Notes: a model not told the origin generated them from the sequence alone. Shown: positions 43,935-52,939, counted from the first letter of the stretch. The stretch is 64,000 nt of DNA from an uncultured Bacteroidota bacterium (GCA_903916255.1 CAIWVW010000074.1:1-64000), one strand, 5' to 3'. Numbers and translations: made by a program.

Positions 43935-43959
43935 GGAACCCTGTTACCAGCAGGGTTCC
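43935..43959 (-). terminator. Hairpin with same loop as neighbouring terminator
   Basis: Perfect 9-bp stem GGAACCCTG / CAGGGTTCC around loop TTACCAG. On the minus strand it is followed by ATTTTCTT, a weaker U-tract. Lies 42 nt after the TonB receptor stop. Confidence 0.6.
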
Positions 43960-44000
43960 TAACATTTATTAAAAACACACATCTATCCTATGAACCACAC

Positions 44001-46589
44001 TTAAGATTTTATATCAATGGGAATTATAAGTTTTACGCTTACGTTTCTTCCCATATTAAATACGCCTACCCTATCTGTCGCAGGATTTACGGGGTAGTAT
44101 TTAAACCGGCTCAAATAATCCATATATCCGGTATTCATCAGGTTGTTGCAAATCACATAAAGTTCGCAAAATTCTTTTCCGCCACGTTTCAGAATATGCC
44201 CGCCCAATCCTGCATTGAAAAGGGTATAACCGGCTTCAGCATTCTGGCTGGCTGCGTATTCATAAGGTGTTGAACCAGTACCTAATTGGGTATATGTGGC
44301 TGCTTCCTTATAAACATCACTTTGCTGTGCAACATTCATAACACCGAAACGGATATAGGCATCATTCATGAATTTGCCGATTTTTCCGAAATGAATTATC
44401 AAATCACCCGTAATTCGCATGGGGGGTACAAATGGCAAATATTTAGTAGAGTCGGTAATACCGGTTAAACCGCCAGTAACGTAACTTAAGGTGGAGTTTA
44501 TTTCTAGCCATTTGAGCCCGGAAGGATGAATATCAAGGCTGATTTCACCTCCTTCGAGCTGGGCATTGCCATTTACATACTTAAATACAGGGGCATTGGG
44601 GAATAGCGTACTGTTTACGCTAAGAATATTGGTGGTGGAATCTCTATTTGTAAACCCTTCAGCCTGTAAAACAGATAATGGTAGTTTGCTCAATAATCCC
44701 TGTGCATAAATAAAGTCATTAATGGTATTTACAAATCCATCCACTTCAAAATTCACATCCTTTGAATTAATGCCAAAAGTAACATCCTCCTCAAGGCTTG
44801 TTTCGGGCTTAATGTTATTATCGCCTTCTTCGAACACTACTGTGCCATCATGTACGCCATAGGCACCGCATTCATTTACATTAGGCGCTCTCCATCCGCG
44901 TGCAATGTTAGCTTTCATATATACATTATGCGTGAAATCGTATGTTGCACCAAAACTGCCTGAAACACCACTGAATACTGTAGTAAATGGATGGAATTCT
45001 TCAAATGAACCGTAGGTACCGGCAGCCACAGGTGATTGTGGCGCATCAGGCAAAGTATCAATATAGCGTTCGCCACCTGTAAAAGTCCTTGTGTCATAAC
45101 GCAGCCCCCCACTTAAGTTAAGGTGCCCGATTTTTTCACTGGCAATCGCAAAACCTCCAATCTGAATGTAGTTATAGTTCGGCACCAATTGAACCGCACC
45201 AAGGCTTTGGGAGTTTTGATAAACTCCGTTTGCTCCGACTGAAAAATTAAAACCACCAATTTGCGGGGCAACATACCGAGCGTCATAAGTAAGCCCGTTT
45301 GAATAATAATAAATAATGGGTAAATTAGGTTGTGTTGGGTCGTTCATTTCCTCACGTTGGTTTTTCTGGTAGGAAAAGATGGCTTTTATTTGTCCTTTAC
45401 CAACCGAAATACTGTTATCCCAAACCAGTTTATAGTGGTGAATATATTGGTAAATAACAAATGGGGTATAGGTTTGCTGATCCTGTTGGTTAGGTTCTAC
45501 ATAAGCAAAAGGGAATGGAGGAGTGGGTGTAATTCCGGTATAATAAACAGGCATTAATTGATTGCCTGCCGAGTCTCTAGTACCATCCACAATACCTGTA
45601 GTTAACTCAAAATAGCTGGCGTGTAATTGTGAATACCCCCATTTTTTATGTATCCCAATTGTTCCGTCAGCATTGAAATTACTGAATTGTGAATTCAGAA
45701 CGTAGCCATCATACGGGTCCTGATAGGCATGAGCCATCGTATTATCTATTCTTCCGCTCCAGGAAATTCCGTTAAGAGATGTCCCTTTAAGTTCAGCCAT
45801 ATTATTTATTAGGCCATTATTTGTTTGGTAATCGAATAAAACCTTTCCTTCAGTATGTCCTGCGGGAAGCGGTTCTTCAGGAATGAGGTTCAATACCCCT
45901 GAAATAGCATCTGAACCATACGCAAGCGACCCGGGGCCTTTCAATATTTCATACCTGTCTACGGCATCACCATCAGCTTCTATCCCAAATTCATCAAACC
46001 AAGGTTGGTCAACCTGTTCAACACCATCATTAATAGTTAGTACCCGGTTATAACCCAATCCTCTGATAAAAGGCTTGGAAATACTTTGCCCGTCTGTTTC
46101 CGCGGCAACCCCAGGTGTAGTAGCAATAGCATCAATCACATTTGTGGAAGAGTGTTGGTTAATATATTCATTTGTTACGTCCGTGGTTGGTTGCGGGTTA
46201 TGTTTGGTTTCTGAAGCTTTGGAATTACCCGTAACTACTATCTCATCTTCCTGAAATTCGGATTCAACTAAAGCAAAATTTCGTGTTACTGCACCATCGA
46301 TCTTAATGCGTTCCGAAATTACTTCATAACCTAAAATATGCACTTCCACCACAAAGGTTCCTTTCGGAAGGTTATGCAGGGTATATGAGCCGCCAGCATC
46401 TGCCTGTGCAGCCACTTTAAGGTCGGGAATATAAATTACAGTACCTGGCAAACTGCTTTTACTTGCTGAATCGGTAATTTTTCCGGTCAGCATGTTTTCT
46501 ACAACCTCCGGTTTGGCCGCATTCTGGGCAAACCCGGTAAGGCAGGAGAAGAGAAAAATTGCAAATGATACTAGTCGTAAGTGTTTCAT
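44001..46589 (-). CDS. TonB-dependent receptor
   Basis: 862 aa outer-membrane transporter. Signal peptide, then a carboxypeptidase regulatory-like domain (about 30-110, GKITDSASKSSLPGTVIYIPD), a plug domain (about 120-235, with IRGLGYNRVLTINDGVEQVDQ and LAYGSDAISGVLNLIPEEP) and a C-terminal barrel ending KLIIPIDIKS. No adjacent SusD gene, so it is not a SusCD glycan system; substrate may be a siderophore or metal. Upstream 183-aa protein is in the same direction with 134 bp between. Barrel aromatic C-terminus is not the usual terminal F, but length is normal. Confidence 0.92.
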   Translation of the reverse strand: MKHLRLVSFAIFLFSCLTGFAQNAAKPEVVENMLTGKITDSASKSSLPGTVIYIPDLKVAAQADAGGSYTLHNLPKGTFVVEVHILGYEVISERIKIDGAVTRNFALVESEFQEDEIVVTGNSKASETKHNPQPTTDVTNEYINQHSSTNVIDAIATTPGVAAETDGQSISKPFIRGLGYNRVLTINDGVEQVDQPWFDEFGIEADGDAVDRYEILKGPGSLAYGSDAISGVLNLIPEEPLPAGHTEGKVLFDYQTNNGLINNMAELKGTSLNGISWSGRIDNTMAHAYQDPYDGYVLNSQFSNFNADGTIGIHKKWGYSQLHASYFELTTGIVDGTRDSAGNQLMPVYYTGITPTPPFPFAYVEPNQQDQQTYTPFVIYQYIHHYKLVWDNSISVGKGQIKAIFSYQKNQREEMNDPTQPNLPIIYYYSNGLTYDARYVAPQIGGFNFSVGANGVYQNSQSLGAVQLVPNYNYIQIGGFAIASEKIGHLNLSGGLRYDTRTFTGGERYIDTLPDAPQSPVAAGTYGSFEEFHPFTTVFSGVSGSFGATYDFTHNVYMKANIARGWRAPNVNECGAYGVHDGTVVFEEGDNNIKPETSLEEDVTFGINSKDVNFEVDGFVNTINDFIYAQGLLSKLPLSVLQAEGFTNRDSTTNILSVNSTLFPNAPVFKYVNGNAQLEGGEISLDIHPSGLKWLEINSTLSYVTGGLTGITDSTKYLPFVPPMRITGDLIIHFGKIGKFMNDAYIRFGVMNVAQQSDVYKEAATYTQLGTGSTPYEYAASQNAEAGYTLFNAGLGGHILKRGGKEFCELYVICNNLMNTGYMDYLSRFKYYPVNPATDRVGVFNMGRNVSVKLIIPIDIKS

Positions 46590-46698
46590 GGTAATTGATT
46601 GGTTTTGGTTAAGAAGTTATGGCTATTGAAGAAATCAATAGAAAAGTGCCCGAATTCCAAACTCTGCAAAAATTGCGGAATCAGGAATGAGAATCTAT

Positions 46699-46717
46699 CC
46701 CGACGATTATTGTCGGG
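46699..46717. repeat. CCCGAC hairpin between TonB receptor and its upstream gene
   Basis: CCCGAC (46699-46704), loop GATTATT, GTCGGG (46712-46717), a compact stem extending by one or two weak pairs. It lies 7 nt from the stop of the 183-aa gene on the minus strand and lacks a T-run, so a processing or partial-termination element is more likely than a full terminator. Confidence 0.5.
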
Positions 46718-46723
46718 GACAGA

Positions 46724-47275
46724 TTAACAGTTGACAGGCGGATGCCAAATAGTATAGGAAATTTGCTGTAGATGCTGTTGCGCATCAATTGTGGGTTGTG
46801 ATAACCCAGTAGCAAAAATATTTATCTTGAATTCAGATACAGTTGTATATTCTTTCTGGAAGGAGGACATTACATCTTCGGCAGATTTAGCCCCTTTGGA
46901 GTTTTGGTCGGGATGGAATATTTCCTTTTCAAAATTATGGAAAGAGGAAACCCACCCGGTTTCTTTATCATCCGTATAAACAGTAATGATATAATTATCT
47001 CCTGATTTTTGTATGCTTGTTACGTCATACATTTCATTATGAAATGAAAATTCATTATTTCCTTCTGTCCATTTCAGGGAATTGAAATCAGCGGCAGAAA
47101 GCGTAAGTTTTTGAACATTGTTTTTCTCTACCATGCATTCCTTGGCTTGTTCCTTTGAATAAAGAATGCCCAATGAATACATTAACCGATAACCCGCCAC
47201 ATAATGAAACATGGCTACAAGCATTATGAATGCTATTGCACGAACATATATTGGGTATCCTTTTTTAGGTGTCAT
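46724..47275 (-). CDS. Membrane-anchored protein upstream of TonB receptor
   Basis: 183 aa. One N-terminal membrane helix (RAIAFIMLVAMFHYVAGY), then a periplasmic beta-rich domain ending in the short tail WHPPVNC. Bacteroidota genes of this look often precede TonB receptors in metal-uptake loci. No catalytic motif. A perfect -7 box (47283-47290) lies 7 nt upstream. Function unknown. The spacing and hairpin to the receptor suggest partial co-transcription. Confidence 0.7.
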   Translation of the reverse strand: MTPKKGYPIYVRAIAFIMLVAMFHYVAGYRLMYSLGILYSKEQAKECMVEKNNVQKLTLSAADFNSLKWTEGNNEFSFHNEMYDVTSIQKSGDNYIITVYTDDKETGWVSSFHNFEKEIFHPDQNSKGAKSAEDVMSSFQKEYTTVSEFKINIFATGLSQPTIDAQQHLQQISYTIWHPPVNC

Positions 47276-47282
47276 GGAAAGG

Positions 47283-47290
47283 CAAATGTA
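47283..47290 (-). promoter_or_regulatory. -7 box of TonB-receptor locus (TACATTTG)
   Basis: Exact TAnnTTTG match on the minus strand, 7 nt before ATG 47275; a very short leader is implied. Confidence 0.55.
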
Positions 47291-47356
47291 GAAAGTTTTT
47301 CAATAAACAAGCAAAAAATAGCGATTTTTGTCTGCCTAACCTCTACTTATTAAAGC

Positions 47357-47764
47357 ATGATTAAAAAGATTGAACATATAGGCATCGCTGTTAAAAGCAT
47401 TGAAACTGCTAATGACATTTACACCAAATTACTGGGTGTTGCACCCTATAAAAGTGAAGAAGTAGAATCGGAAATGGTTGTTACATCCTTTTTTAAAATA
47501 GGTGAAAATAAGGTGGAGCTATTGGAAGCCAAATCGGCTGACAGCGCTATATCTAAATTTATTGAAAAGAAAGGAGAAGGCATTCACCATATAGCTTTTG
47601 AGGTAGATGATATTGTTGCTGAAATGGAAAATCTTAAACAACAGGGCTTTACTTTATTATCAGACCAACCCAAGCGGGGAGCCGACAACAAACTAATATG
47701 CTTTGTCCATCCTAAAAGCGCGAATGGTGTGCTTGTGGAACTTTGTCAGGAGATACGACCCTAA
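47357..47764 (+). CDS. mce: Methylmalonyl-CoA epimerase
   Basis: 135 aa VOC-fold enzyme interconverting the two stereoisomers of methylmalonyl-CoA between propionyl-CoA carboxylation and the B12-dependent mutase. Typical motifs: KIEHIGIAVKSIE with the metal histidine at residue 7, GEGIHHIAFEVDD, and FVHPKSANGVLVEL with the terminal glutamate ligand. Stand-alone here, no mutase gene nearby. Converges on the HAD gene. Confidence 0.94.
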   Translation: MIKKIEHIGIAVKSIETANDIYTKLLGVAPYKSEEVESEMVVTSFFKIGENKVELLEAKSADSAISKFIEKKGEGIHHIAFEVDDIVAEMENLKQQGFTLLSDQPKRGADNKLICFVHPKSANGVLVELCQEIRP

Positions 47765-47776
47765 CTTATTCTCCAT

Positions 47777-48412
47777 TTATTCCTCAAAGTATTCTTTCAG
47801 GCTCACATCCGCGGTGCAATGGAGTGTTTGAAGCCCTAGCACTTGCGCACCTTCTATATTTTGTATTAAATCATCTATAAAAATAGTAGAGGACGGGTCC
47901 AGGTTATTTTCCATAATCACCCTTTCATAAATCAGTTTTTCAGGTTTCCGCAAATTCATACGGCAGGAATAATATTCTTTATTGAATAGTTTGCCTAATT
48001 GCCCGGGAGTATGGGCATTATCAATCATCTTCAAAACCTCCGGCAGGTGAATTTCGTTCGTGTTGCTTAACAGGTAAAGGTTATATTTCTGCTTCAGCTT
48101 ACTTAAAAGCTCCACTTTATCTGGTGGGAAGCCTATTAACAGGGCGTTCCAGGCATTGTCAATCTGTTTATCGGTTACATGCGGGGGCAGCCATTGCCTT
48201 AGCCCTTCCCTGAATTGGGCAGGGGAAATATTTCCTTTTTCGAATTCATCGAAAATACCGGCCTGTTTTTGCTGGGAATAAACAGCTTGGAAATCGGTTG
48301 TAGAACCCAGTTGCTGAAAGGCTTCCTGCGTATATTTATAATCAATATCAAACAACACTCCACCCAGGTCAAAAATGACCGTTTTAATATTTTTAGAAAT
48401 CTTTTTCTTCAT
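47777..48412 (-). CDS. HAD-family hydrolase, phosphatase type
   Basis: 211 aa from ATG 48412. HAD motif I is VIFDLGGVLFDID with the nucleophile aspartate, motif II LLSNTNEIH, and the motif III/IV region RKPEKLIYER and TIFIDDLIQNIEGAQVLG. The cap domain is helical, as in subfamily IA (haloacid dehalogenase and phosphoglycolate phosphatase-like). Substrate cannot be assigned. A longer in-frame start at 48445 is not supported. The tRNA gene follows on the other strand 46 bp away. Confidence 0.9.
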   Translation of the reverse strand: MKKKISKNIKTVIFDLGGVLFDIDYKYTQEAFQQLGSTTDFQAVYSQQKQAGIFDEFEKGNISPAQFREGLRQWLPPHVTDKQIDNAWNALLIGFPPDKVELLSKLKQKYNLYLLSNTNEIHLPEVLKMIDNAHTPGQLGKLFNKEYYSCRMNLRKPEKLIYERVIMENNLDPSSTIFIDDLIQNIEGAQVLGLQTLHCTADVSLKEYFEE

Positions 48413-48457
48413 AATAAGGTGCAAATATCTAAATTCGCAACCCAATTCAAAAAAATC

Positions 48458-48531
<74 letters not shown>

Positions 48532-48534
48532 CAG

Positions 48535-48566
48535 AAAAAGCACCTATGCACACATAGGTGCTTTTT
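48535..48566 (+). terminator. Terminator of tRNA gene
   Basis: 14-bp perfect stem AAAAAGCACCTATG / CATAGGTGCTTTTT with loop CACA, followed by T-run. Begins 3 nt after the tRNA. Confidence 0.9.
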
Positions 48567-48591
48567 TATTTATTGGGTTTGGGACTTCTGA

Positions 48592-48646
48592 ATTTTATTA
48601 AACTGAAAAGGAGAACATTCTGTTCTCCTTTTCAGTTTAATAAAAT
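48592..48646. terminator. Perfect 26-bp hairpin between tRNA and SprB-like gene
   Basis: The arms 48592-48617 and 48621-48646 are perfectly complementary, with a 3-nt loop TTC. Inner part reads AAAAGGAGAACA / TGTTCTCCTTTT. A/T-rich ends on both sides give U-tracts in either direction. Serves as bidirectional terminator for the SprB-like gene (minus) and the tRNA side. Confidence 0.85.
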
Positions 48647-48660
48647 GTTCTTACAAAGCC

Positions 48661-50949
48661 TTAGTTTGTCTTTACAACTTTCTTCCGGCTTAACAAGTTA
48701 CCATCTTTATCCATTATCCGCATTAAGTAAATACCATTTGGCTGGTCTGCCATATTTAAATAAATACTTACATCGGAAGCAACTGCACCCGATATCTTTC
48801 TTCCTGTGTAATCATATATTTCTATGGTTTCTCCAGCTTCCAGACCAGCCAAGTTAAACTGCCCCGAATTTGGATTGGGGTAAAGATTTATAGTTGCACA
48901 ACAAGTTATATTTCCCCCTTTATCTTGGCCTACTTTTTTATGCAGCACCATATCTTTACAACTTACGTTTTGCGTAATATAATTCGAGCAACCATTGGCA
49001 TCTGTCACCGTAATGGTATATATTCCGGGAGTGAGCCCTGAAACTGTTTGTGATGAACCATTTCCAGGTGACCATTGATATGCATAGGGGGCAGTTCCGC
49101 CGCTAACACCGATAGAAGCTTCAATCAGGCTATCTGTACAGATTATGGAACTGATACTGTCAATTAATGGATTCGGCTGGGTAATTGTAAAGCTAATCGG
49201 TGCGGAATAACATCCTTGCGCATCTTGCACTGCAACTTGGTAGACAACATCCGGAACAAGATTATTTAATGAATCCGAAGAAGTGTTGTTAATGAATCCC
49301 CATATATAGGTATATGGAGCTGCTCCTCCTGCAACACCTATATGCACGCTACCTAACCCGCCATAGCACAAAGGTCCTGTGATTGACGCAATGCTATCAA
49401 TTGGAACATTCATTGTAAGAGCCAGCGTATCCGTCGCTCTGCATCCGTTAGCATCCGTAACTGTTACAGTATAAATTCCCATATTAAGGTTACTTGCCAA
49501 GGCAGTAGTGGCAGTAGTTTCCCCTGCCCATAGATAGTTGTATGGCGGTGTTCCTCCTGCCGGAGATACCATAGCACTGCCTTTGCCTTGATTTTTACAG
49601 GTAACATTCGTTACAATACTTGCATTAGCCAAAAGTAAACTTGGGGCAACTACATTAACATTAGAATAGGCATTGCAACCATGATTATCGGTTACAGTTA
49701 TATTATAAGCACCTGCAGAAAGCATGCACGTAGGCATATAAGTATATCTGCTTGTGGTACCTCCGTCTGACCATAGGTAGGTATATGGGGCAGTTCCGTT
49801 CTTTACCCCTAAAGTTACAACCCCGTTGCTATTGCTACATGCAGGATTAACTAAATTAGTCACACTGTCTCGCATTGCCAAAGGCTGCGTAATAGTAACT
49901 GATGTTGTAGAAGAGCACCCATTGTTGTCAGTTACGGTAACAGAATAGGTTCCGGCACTTAAACCGGTTGCATTAGCCAAAGAACTTACATTGGGGCTCC
50001 AGGTATATGTATAAGGCTGTACACCATACTTTACACCAATTCTTGCACTACCGGTATTTCCGCCATTACATGTTAAATTCACTTTGCTGGTTGTTACCGA
50101 ACTGTCGCGTATAGCTAAAGGTTGTGTTACAGTAAATGTTACAGCAGGGCCACTGCAACTGTGTGCATCTTTTACCGTAACGGTATAACTGCCAGGAGTA
50201 AGATTCGTTGCTGTAGCCGTGGTAGTGTATCCATGTGTCCAAGTAAAGGTATATGGTGACGTTCCCCCTGAAATATTTATTGTTGCACTGCCTAGACCGC
50301 CATTGCAGGAAGGATTTGTAAGGCTTCCCAAGTTATCCGTAATTACATTTGGCTGGGTAATGGTTGTTGATACTGTATGGCTGCAACCCAACTTATCCGT
50401 AATGGTTACCGAATAGCTACCGGCTGACAAGTTTGATGCTGTTGCCATAGTGCTTCCGTTTGACCATGCATAAAAATACGGGCTGGTGCCACCCTTAACA
50501 CCCACCTTTGCACTTCCGCCATTACCGCCGCTGCAACCCACGCCTGAGTTGGTTGCTATGCTATCCCTCAGTAGCGAAGGCTGGGTAATAGTAACAACTG
50601 CTGTAGTGCCGGAATTACCCATAGCATCCATAACAGATACTGAATAGGTGCCCGCGCTTAATCCGGTGGCACTGCCTGTGGAACTTACATTTGGTGTCCA
50701 AGTATATGTATAGGGGGACGTTCCGTTTTTCACCCCTATTGTGGCTTTTCCGTTTGCACCTGCGTTACAGGATACATTTACGGTTAATGATTTTACAACA
50801 CTGTCACGCAACGTTACCGCGGGAAATGTATTGTATGATTTAGTTGAGAAATTATTTGCCTTTGAAATTAAAGGACTTGCTGTGAGAGAAAGGAATAAAA
50901 TGCATGCATAGAATGATTTATCCCTTTTAGAGTAAAATTGTGCTTCCAT
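48661..50949 (-). CDS. SprB-repeat protein with type IX secretion signal
   Basis: 762 aa surface protein. After the signal peptide there are about eight SprB repeats of 75-80 aa, each with C(N/S)GG near the start, a GT(S/A)PY-Y-W core, L(S/T)-G-Y-VTV and a TDxxGC ending, plus an ITQP link. The C-terminus is a type A sorting domain (INLYPNPNSGQFNLAGLEAGE to YLMRIMDKDGN), which routes the protein through the type IX secretion system. Related to SprB, the mobile adhesin of gliding Flavobacterium, but much shorter. Probable adhesin. A single gene with long upstream gap. Confidence 0.92.
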   Translation of the reverse strand: MEAQFYSKRDKSFYACILFLSLTASPLISKANNFSTKSYNTFPAVTLRDSVVKSLTVNVSCNAGANGKATIGVKNGTSPYTYTWTPNVSSTGSATGLSAGTYSVSVMDAMGNSGTTAVVTITQPSLLRDSIATNSGVGCSGGNGGSAKVGVKGGTSPYFYAWSNGSTMATASNLSAGSYSVTITDKLGCSHTVSTTITQPNVITDNLGSLTNPSCNGGLGSATINISGGTSPYTFTWTHGYTTTATATNLTPGSYTVTVKDAHSCSGPAVTFTVTQPLAIRDSSVTTSKVNLTCNGGNTGSARIGVKYGVQPYTYTWSPNVSSLANATGLSAGTYSVTVTDNNGCSSTTSVTITQPLAMRDSVTNLVNPACSNSNGVVTLGVKNGTAPYTYLWSDGGTTSRYTYMPTCMLSAGAYNITVTDNHGCNAYSNVNVVAPSLLLANASIVTNVTCKNQGKGSAMVSPAGGTPPYNYLWAGETTATTALASNLNMGIYTVTVTDANGCRATDTLALTMNVPIDSIASITGPLCYGGLGSVHIGVAGGAAPYTYIWGFINNTSSDSLNNLVPDVVYQVAVQDAQGCYSAPISFTITQPNPLIDSISSIICTDSLIEASIGVSGGTAPYAYQWSPGNGSSQTVSGLTPGIYTITVTDANGCSNYITQNVSCKDMVLHKKVGQDKGGNITCCATINLYPNPNSGQFNLAGLEAGETIEIYDYTGRKISGAVASDVSIYLNMADQPNGIYLMRIMDKDGNLLSRKKVVKTN

Positions 50950-51322
50950 AACAATTTTTATTTAAAAGTTTATATACCCTCGTAACGATAGGTTTTTTAT
51001 AATGTTACAGAATATTTTTAATGAAAATAAAAGCGGAGGCATCCTTTACAATAAATAATATACTCATAAACAATGCATTACATTTATTTTTGCAACTGAT
51101 TGAGAAGGGAAAAAACACCTATTTATTATGATAAAAGTCATACTAAAAGTCAGACTTTTCAGTCCTATTTACTTATTTAAAGTTTTAATTTCATTCCTTG
51201 AAAAAAAACCGAAATATTGTTCCTGAACAAATAATTAATTCTATAAAAACCCGCAGGAATATGTTTCTCCAATGATGAAATCTCAATCAATCCAAATGTA
51301 AAATATATATACTTTTGCCTAC
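50950..51322. other. Intergenic gap between SprB-like gene and methyltransferase
   Basis: A/T-rich, no convincing small gene. Contains a local repeat of AAAAGTC with a 7-bp AAAAGTC-A-GACTTTT hairpin around 51153-51167, and the -7 box of the methyltransferase at its right end. No clear TAnnTTTG on the minus strand for the SprB-like gene was found. Confidence 0.4.
51310..51317 (+). promoter_or_regulatory. -7 box of methyltransferase gene (TACTTTTG)
   Basis: Exact TAnnTTTG match only 5 nt before ATG 51323, so a leaderless mRNA is expected. Confidence 0.6.
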
Positions 51323-51949
51323 ATGTCAAATAATACAAAAGGATTACGGGCCTTTCTTTCCATGCCGCAAATGCACAATTTGGTGCAGAATTCTGTCGGA
51401 ATTCCGAAAGTAAGGAAACAATTACTGCAAAATAAAGTGCCGCTAAACCCGGGAGCCAAGGTGCTGGATGTTGGATGCGGTACCGGTGAGCTATTGCCAT
51501 ATTTACCAGCAAACATTGACTATACGGGGTTTGATATGCTGCAAACCTATATTGATTATGCCAATAAAAAATTTGCCGGAAAAGGCAGATTCCTTTGTAT
51601 AGATGTGAATGAAAACCTGGAGACTATTTTTTCTGAAAACTCATACGATTTAATACTTATCTTTTCCGTTTTTCATCATTTGAACGATACTGAAATGGAT
51701 AACCTGCTCCGCTTCACATATAGCCGTCTCAAAAAAGGTGGAATGCTTCTTACCCTGGATGGCGTTTTTTGGGATGGCCAATCCAAAGCGGCAAGAAGAA
51801 TTCTTGAAAAAGACCGCGGTCAATTTGTAAGAACAGAACAGGGATATAAAAACTTATTGCAAAAATACTTTCCCAACCCTTCGTGTATAATTATGAAGGG
51901 AGCTATCCGGATACCGACTGATTTAATTTCCTTCAGAATAGTGAAGTAG
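51323..51949 (+). CDS. Class I SAM-dependent methyltransferase
   Basis: 208 aa. SAM-binding motif I is VLDVGCGTGELLPYLP (residues about 46-61), with motif II DYTGFDMLQTYIDYA, motif III FLCIDVN, and IFSVFHHL in motif IV. Substrate unknown; the small size and lack of an extra domain fit a small-molecule or lipid methyltransferase. The gene lies alone between divergent and convergent genes. Start ATG 51323 agrees with the promoter. Confidence 0.9.
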   Translation: MSNNTKGLRAFLSMPQMHNLVQNSVGIPKVRKQLLQNKVPLNPGAKVLDVGCGTGELLPYLPANIDYTGFDMLQTYIDYANKKFAGKGRFLCIDVNENLETIFSENSYDLILIFSVFHHLNDTEMDNLLRFTYSRLKKGGMLLTLDGVFWDGQSKAARRILEKDRGQFVRTEQGYKNLLQKYFPNPSCIIMKGAIRIPTDLISFRIVK

Positions 51950-51952
51950 CCA

Positions 51953-52723
51953 CTACTTATTAAACGCCTTCAACCTTAATTTAGTAATTACTCTTTTGGT
52001 GGAAAGCGGAAAATCGCCATCCATCATCCAGTTGTAATAGGAAGGTTCGCTTTTAAATATTTCAGCCACAGGCTTCCCTTTATGCTTGCCGAAGTTAAAC
52101 ACCTCAATTCCTTTTTTGTCGCGCACAATGCGGCCGGCTAAATCAACCGCGTCGCTTGCCGAACTGAATTTTTGCAGAAAGGCTACATTGCCTTCCAGGC
52201 TGTCATATTTTTCAAGTTGGGCTATTAGAACCTCATAGGTGGCTTTTACATCCGCCTCGGCGCCATGTGCCCCTATCAAATCTTTGTGGCAGTAAAACTT
52301 ATATGCGGCCGATAAGGTACGCTGTTCCATTTTATGGAATATATTTTGTACATCGATAAACTTGCGGTTTTCAATATCGAAATCTACCTCGGCCCTTAAA
52401 AATTCTTCTACAAGCAGGGGTATATCAAACTTATTAGAATTATAGCCCGCCAAATCACAATGTTCCAGTAGCTTCATTAATTCAGACGCCAATTGCTTAA
52501 AGGTTGGTGAATCTTTCACATCCTTATCAAAAATACCATGAATAGCAGAAGTTTCAGCAGGAATAGGAATAGTAGGGTTCACCCTAAAAGTATCCGTCCG
52601 CATGGTTTCGTCCGGCATTATTTTTAAAATGGATATTTCAACTATCCTGTCTACAGCAATATTGGTTCCGGTAGTTTCAAGGTCAATAAAGGCAATAGGC
52701 CTATTTAGCTTTAGTTTCGACAT
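51953..52723 (-). CDS. DEDDh 3'-5' exonuclease with ExoX-like C-terminal domain
   Basis: 256 aa. DnaQ-type exonuclease: ExoI FIDLETTGTN with D and E ligands, ExoII in GYNSNKFDIPLLVEEF, ExoIII HGAEADVKAT with catalytic H and final D. The C-terminal segment GIEVFNFGKHKGKPVAEIFKSEPSYYNWMMDGDFP resembles the small DNA-binding domain of exonuclease X-like proteins. Could be a repair or proofreading nuclease; not the polymerase epsilon subunit as far as I can tell. Converges on the methyltransferase. Confidence 0.92.
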   Translation of the reverse strand: MSKLKLNRPIAFIDLETTGTNIAVDRIVEISILKIMPDETMRTDTFRVNPTIPIPAETSAIHGIFDKDVKDSPTFKQLASELMKLLEHCDLAGYNSNKFDIPLLVEEFLRAEVDFDIENRKFIDVQNIFHKMEQRTLSAAYKFYCHKDLIGAHGAEADVKATYEVLIAQLEKYDSLEGNVAFLQKFSSASDAVDLAGRIVRDKKGIEVFNFGKHKGKPVAEIFKSEPSYYNWMMDGDFPLSTKRVITKLRLKAFNK

Positions 52724-52756
52724 AAATTACAGTGTAATAATTTGTTATAGCTGATA

Positions 52757-52849
52757 TTTTGGATAATGAGTTGGCTAAGTTATTCTATTTTGTTTTCCCG
52801 TAATAGCAATTAGGTGGGTAAATAGCCATTTACCTGTTCATTATCCATT
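52757..52849. repeat. GGATAATGA words around a small hairpin
   Basis: GGATAATGA near 52758 is complementary to TTCATTATCC near 52840, and GGTAAAT / ATTTACC inside forms a 7-bp hairpin with loop AGCC (about 52818-52835). Part of the word-type intergenic repeat class, between divergent exonuclease and parvulin genes. Confidence 0.4.
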
Positions 52850-52889
52850 AACCAATAGAGGTTTTGCGCACACAATTCACCAAAATTAT

Positions 52890-52897
52890 TACTTTTG
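52890..52897 (+). promoter_or_regulatory. -7 box of parvulin gene (TACTTTTG)
   Basis: Exact TAnnTTTG match 42 nt before ATG 52940, with a TTTG at 52863-52866 that could be the -33 element at 23-bp spacing. Confidence 0.5.
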
Positions 52898-52939
52898 CGC
52901 TTCCTTTTTAATAACCGGAAGTATAATTAAACTGTAACT

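Noticed and set aside
44001-46589. SusC glycan receptor
   Set aside because: There is no SusD-type gene next to it.
48661-50949. Regular repeats that could look like a CRISPR array
   Set aside because: They are coding SprB repeats of 75-80 aa in frame. The same applies to the NHL gene (8237-9382) and the TPR genes (15579-17633).
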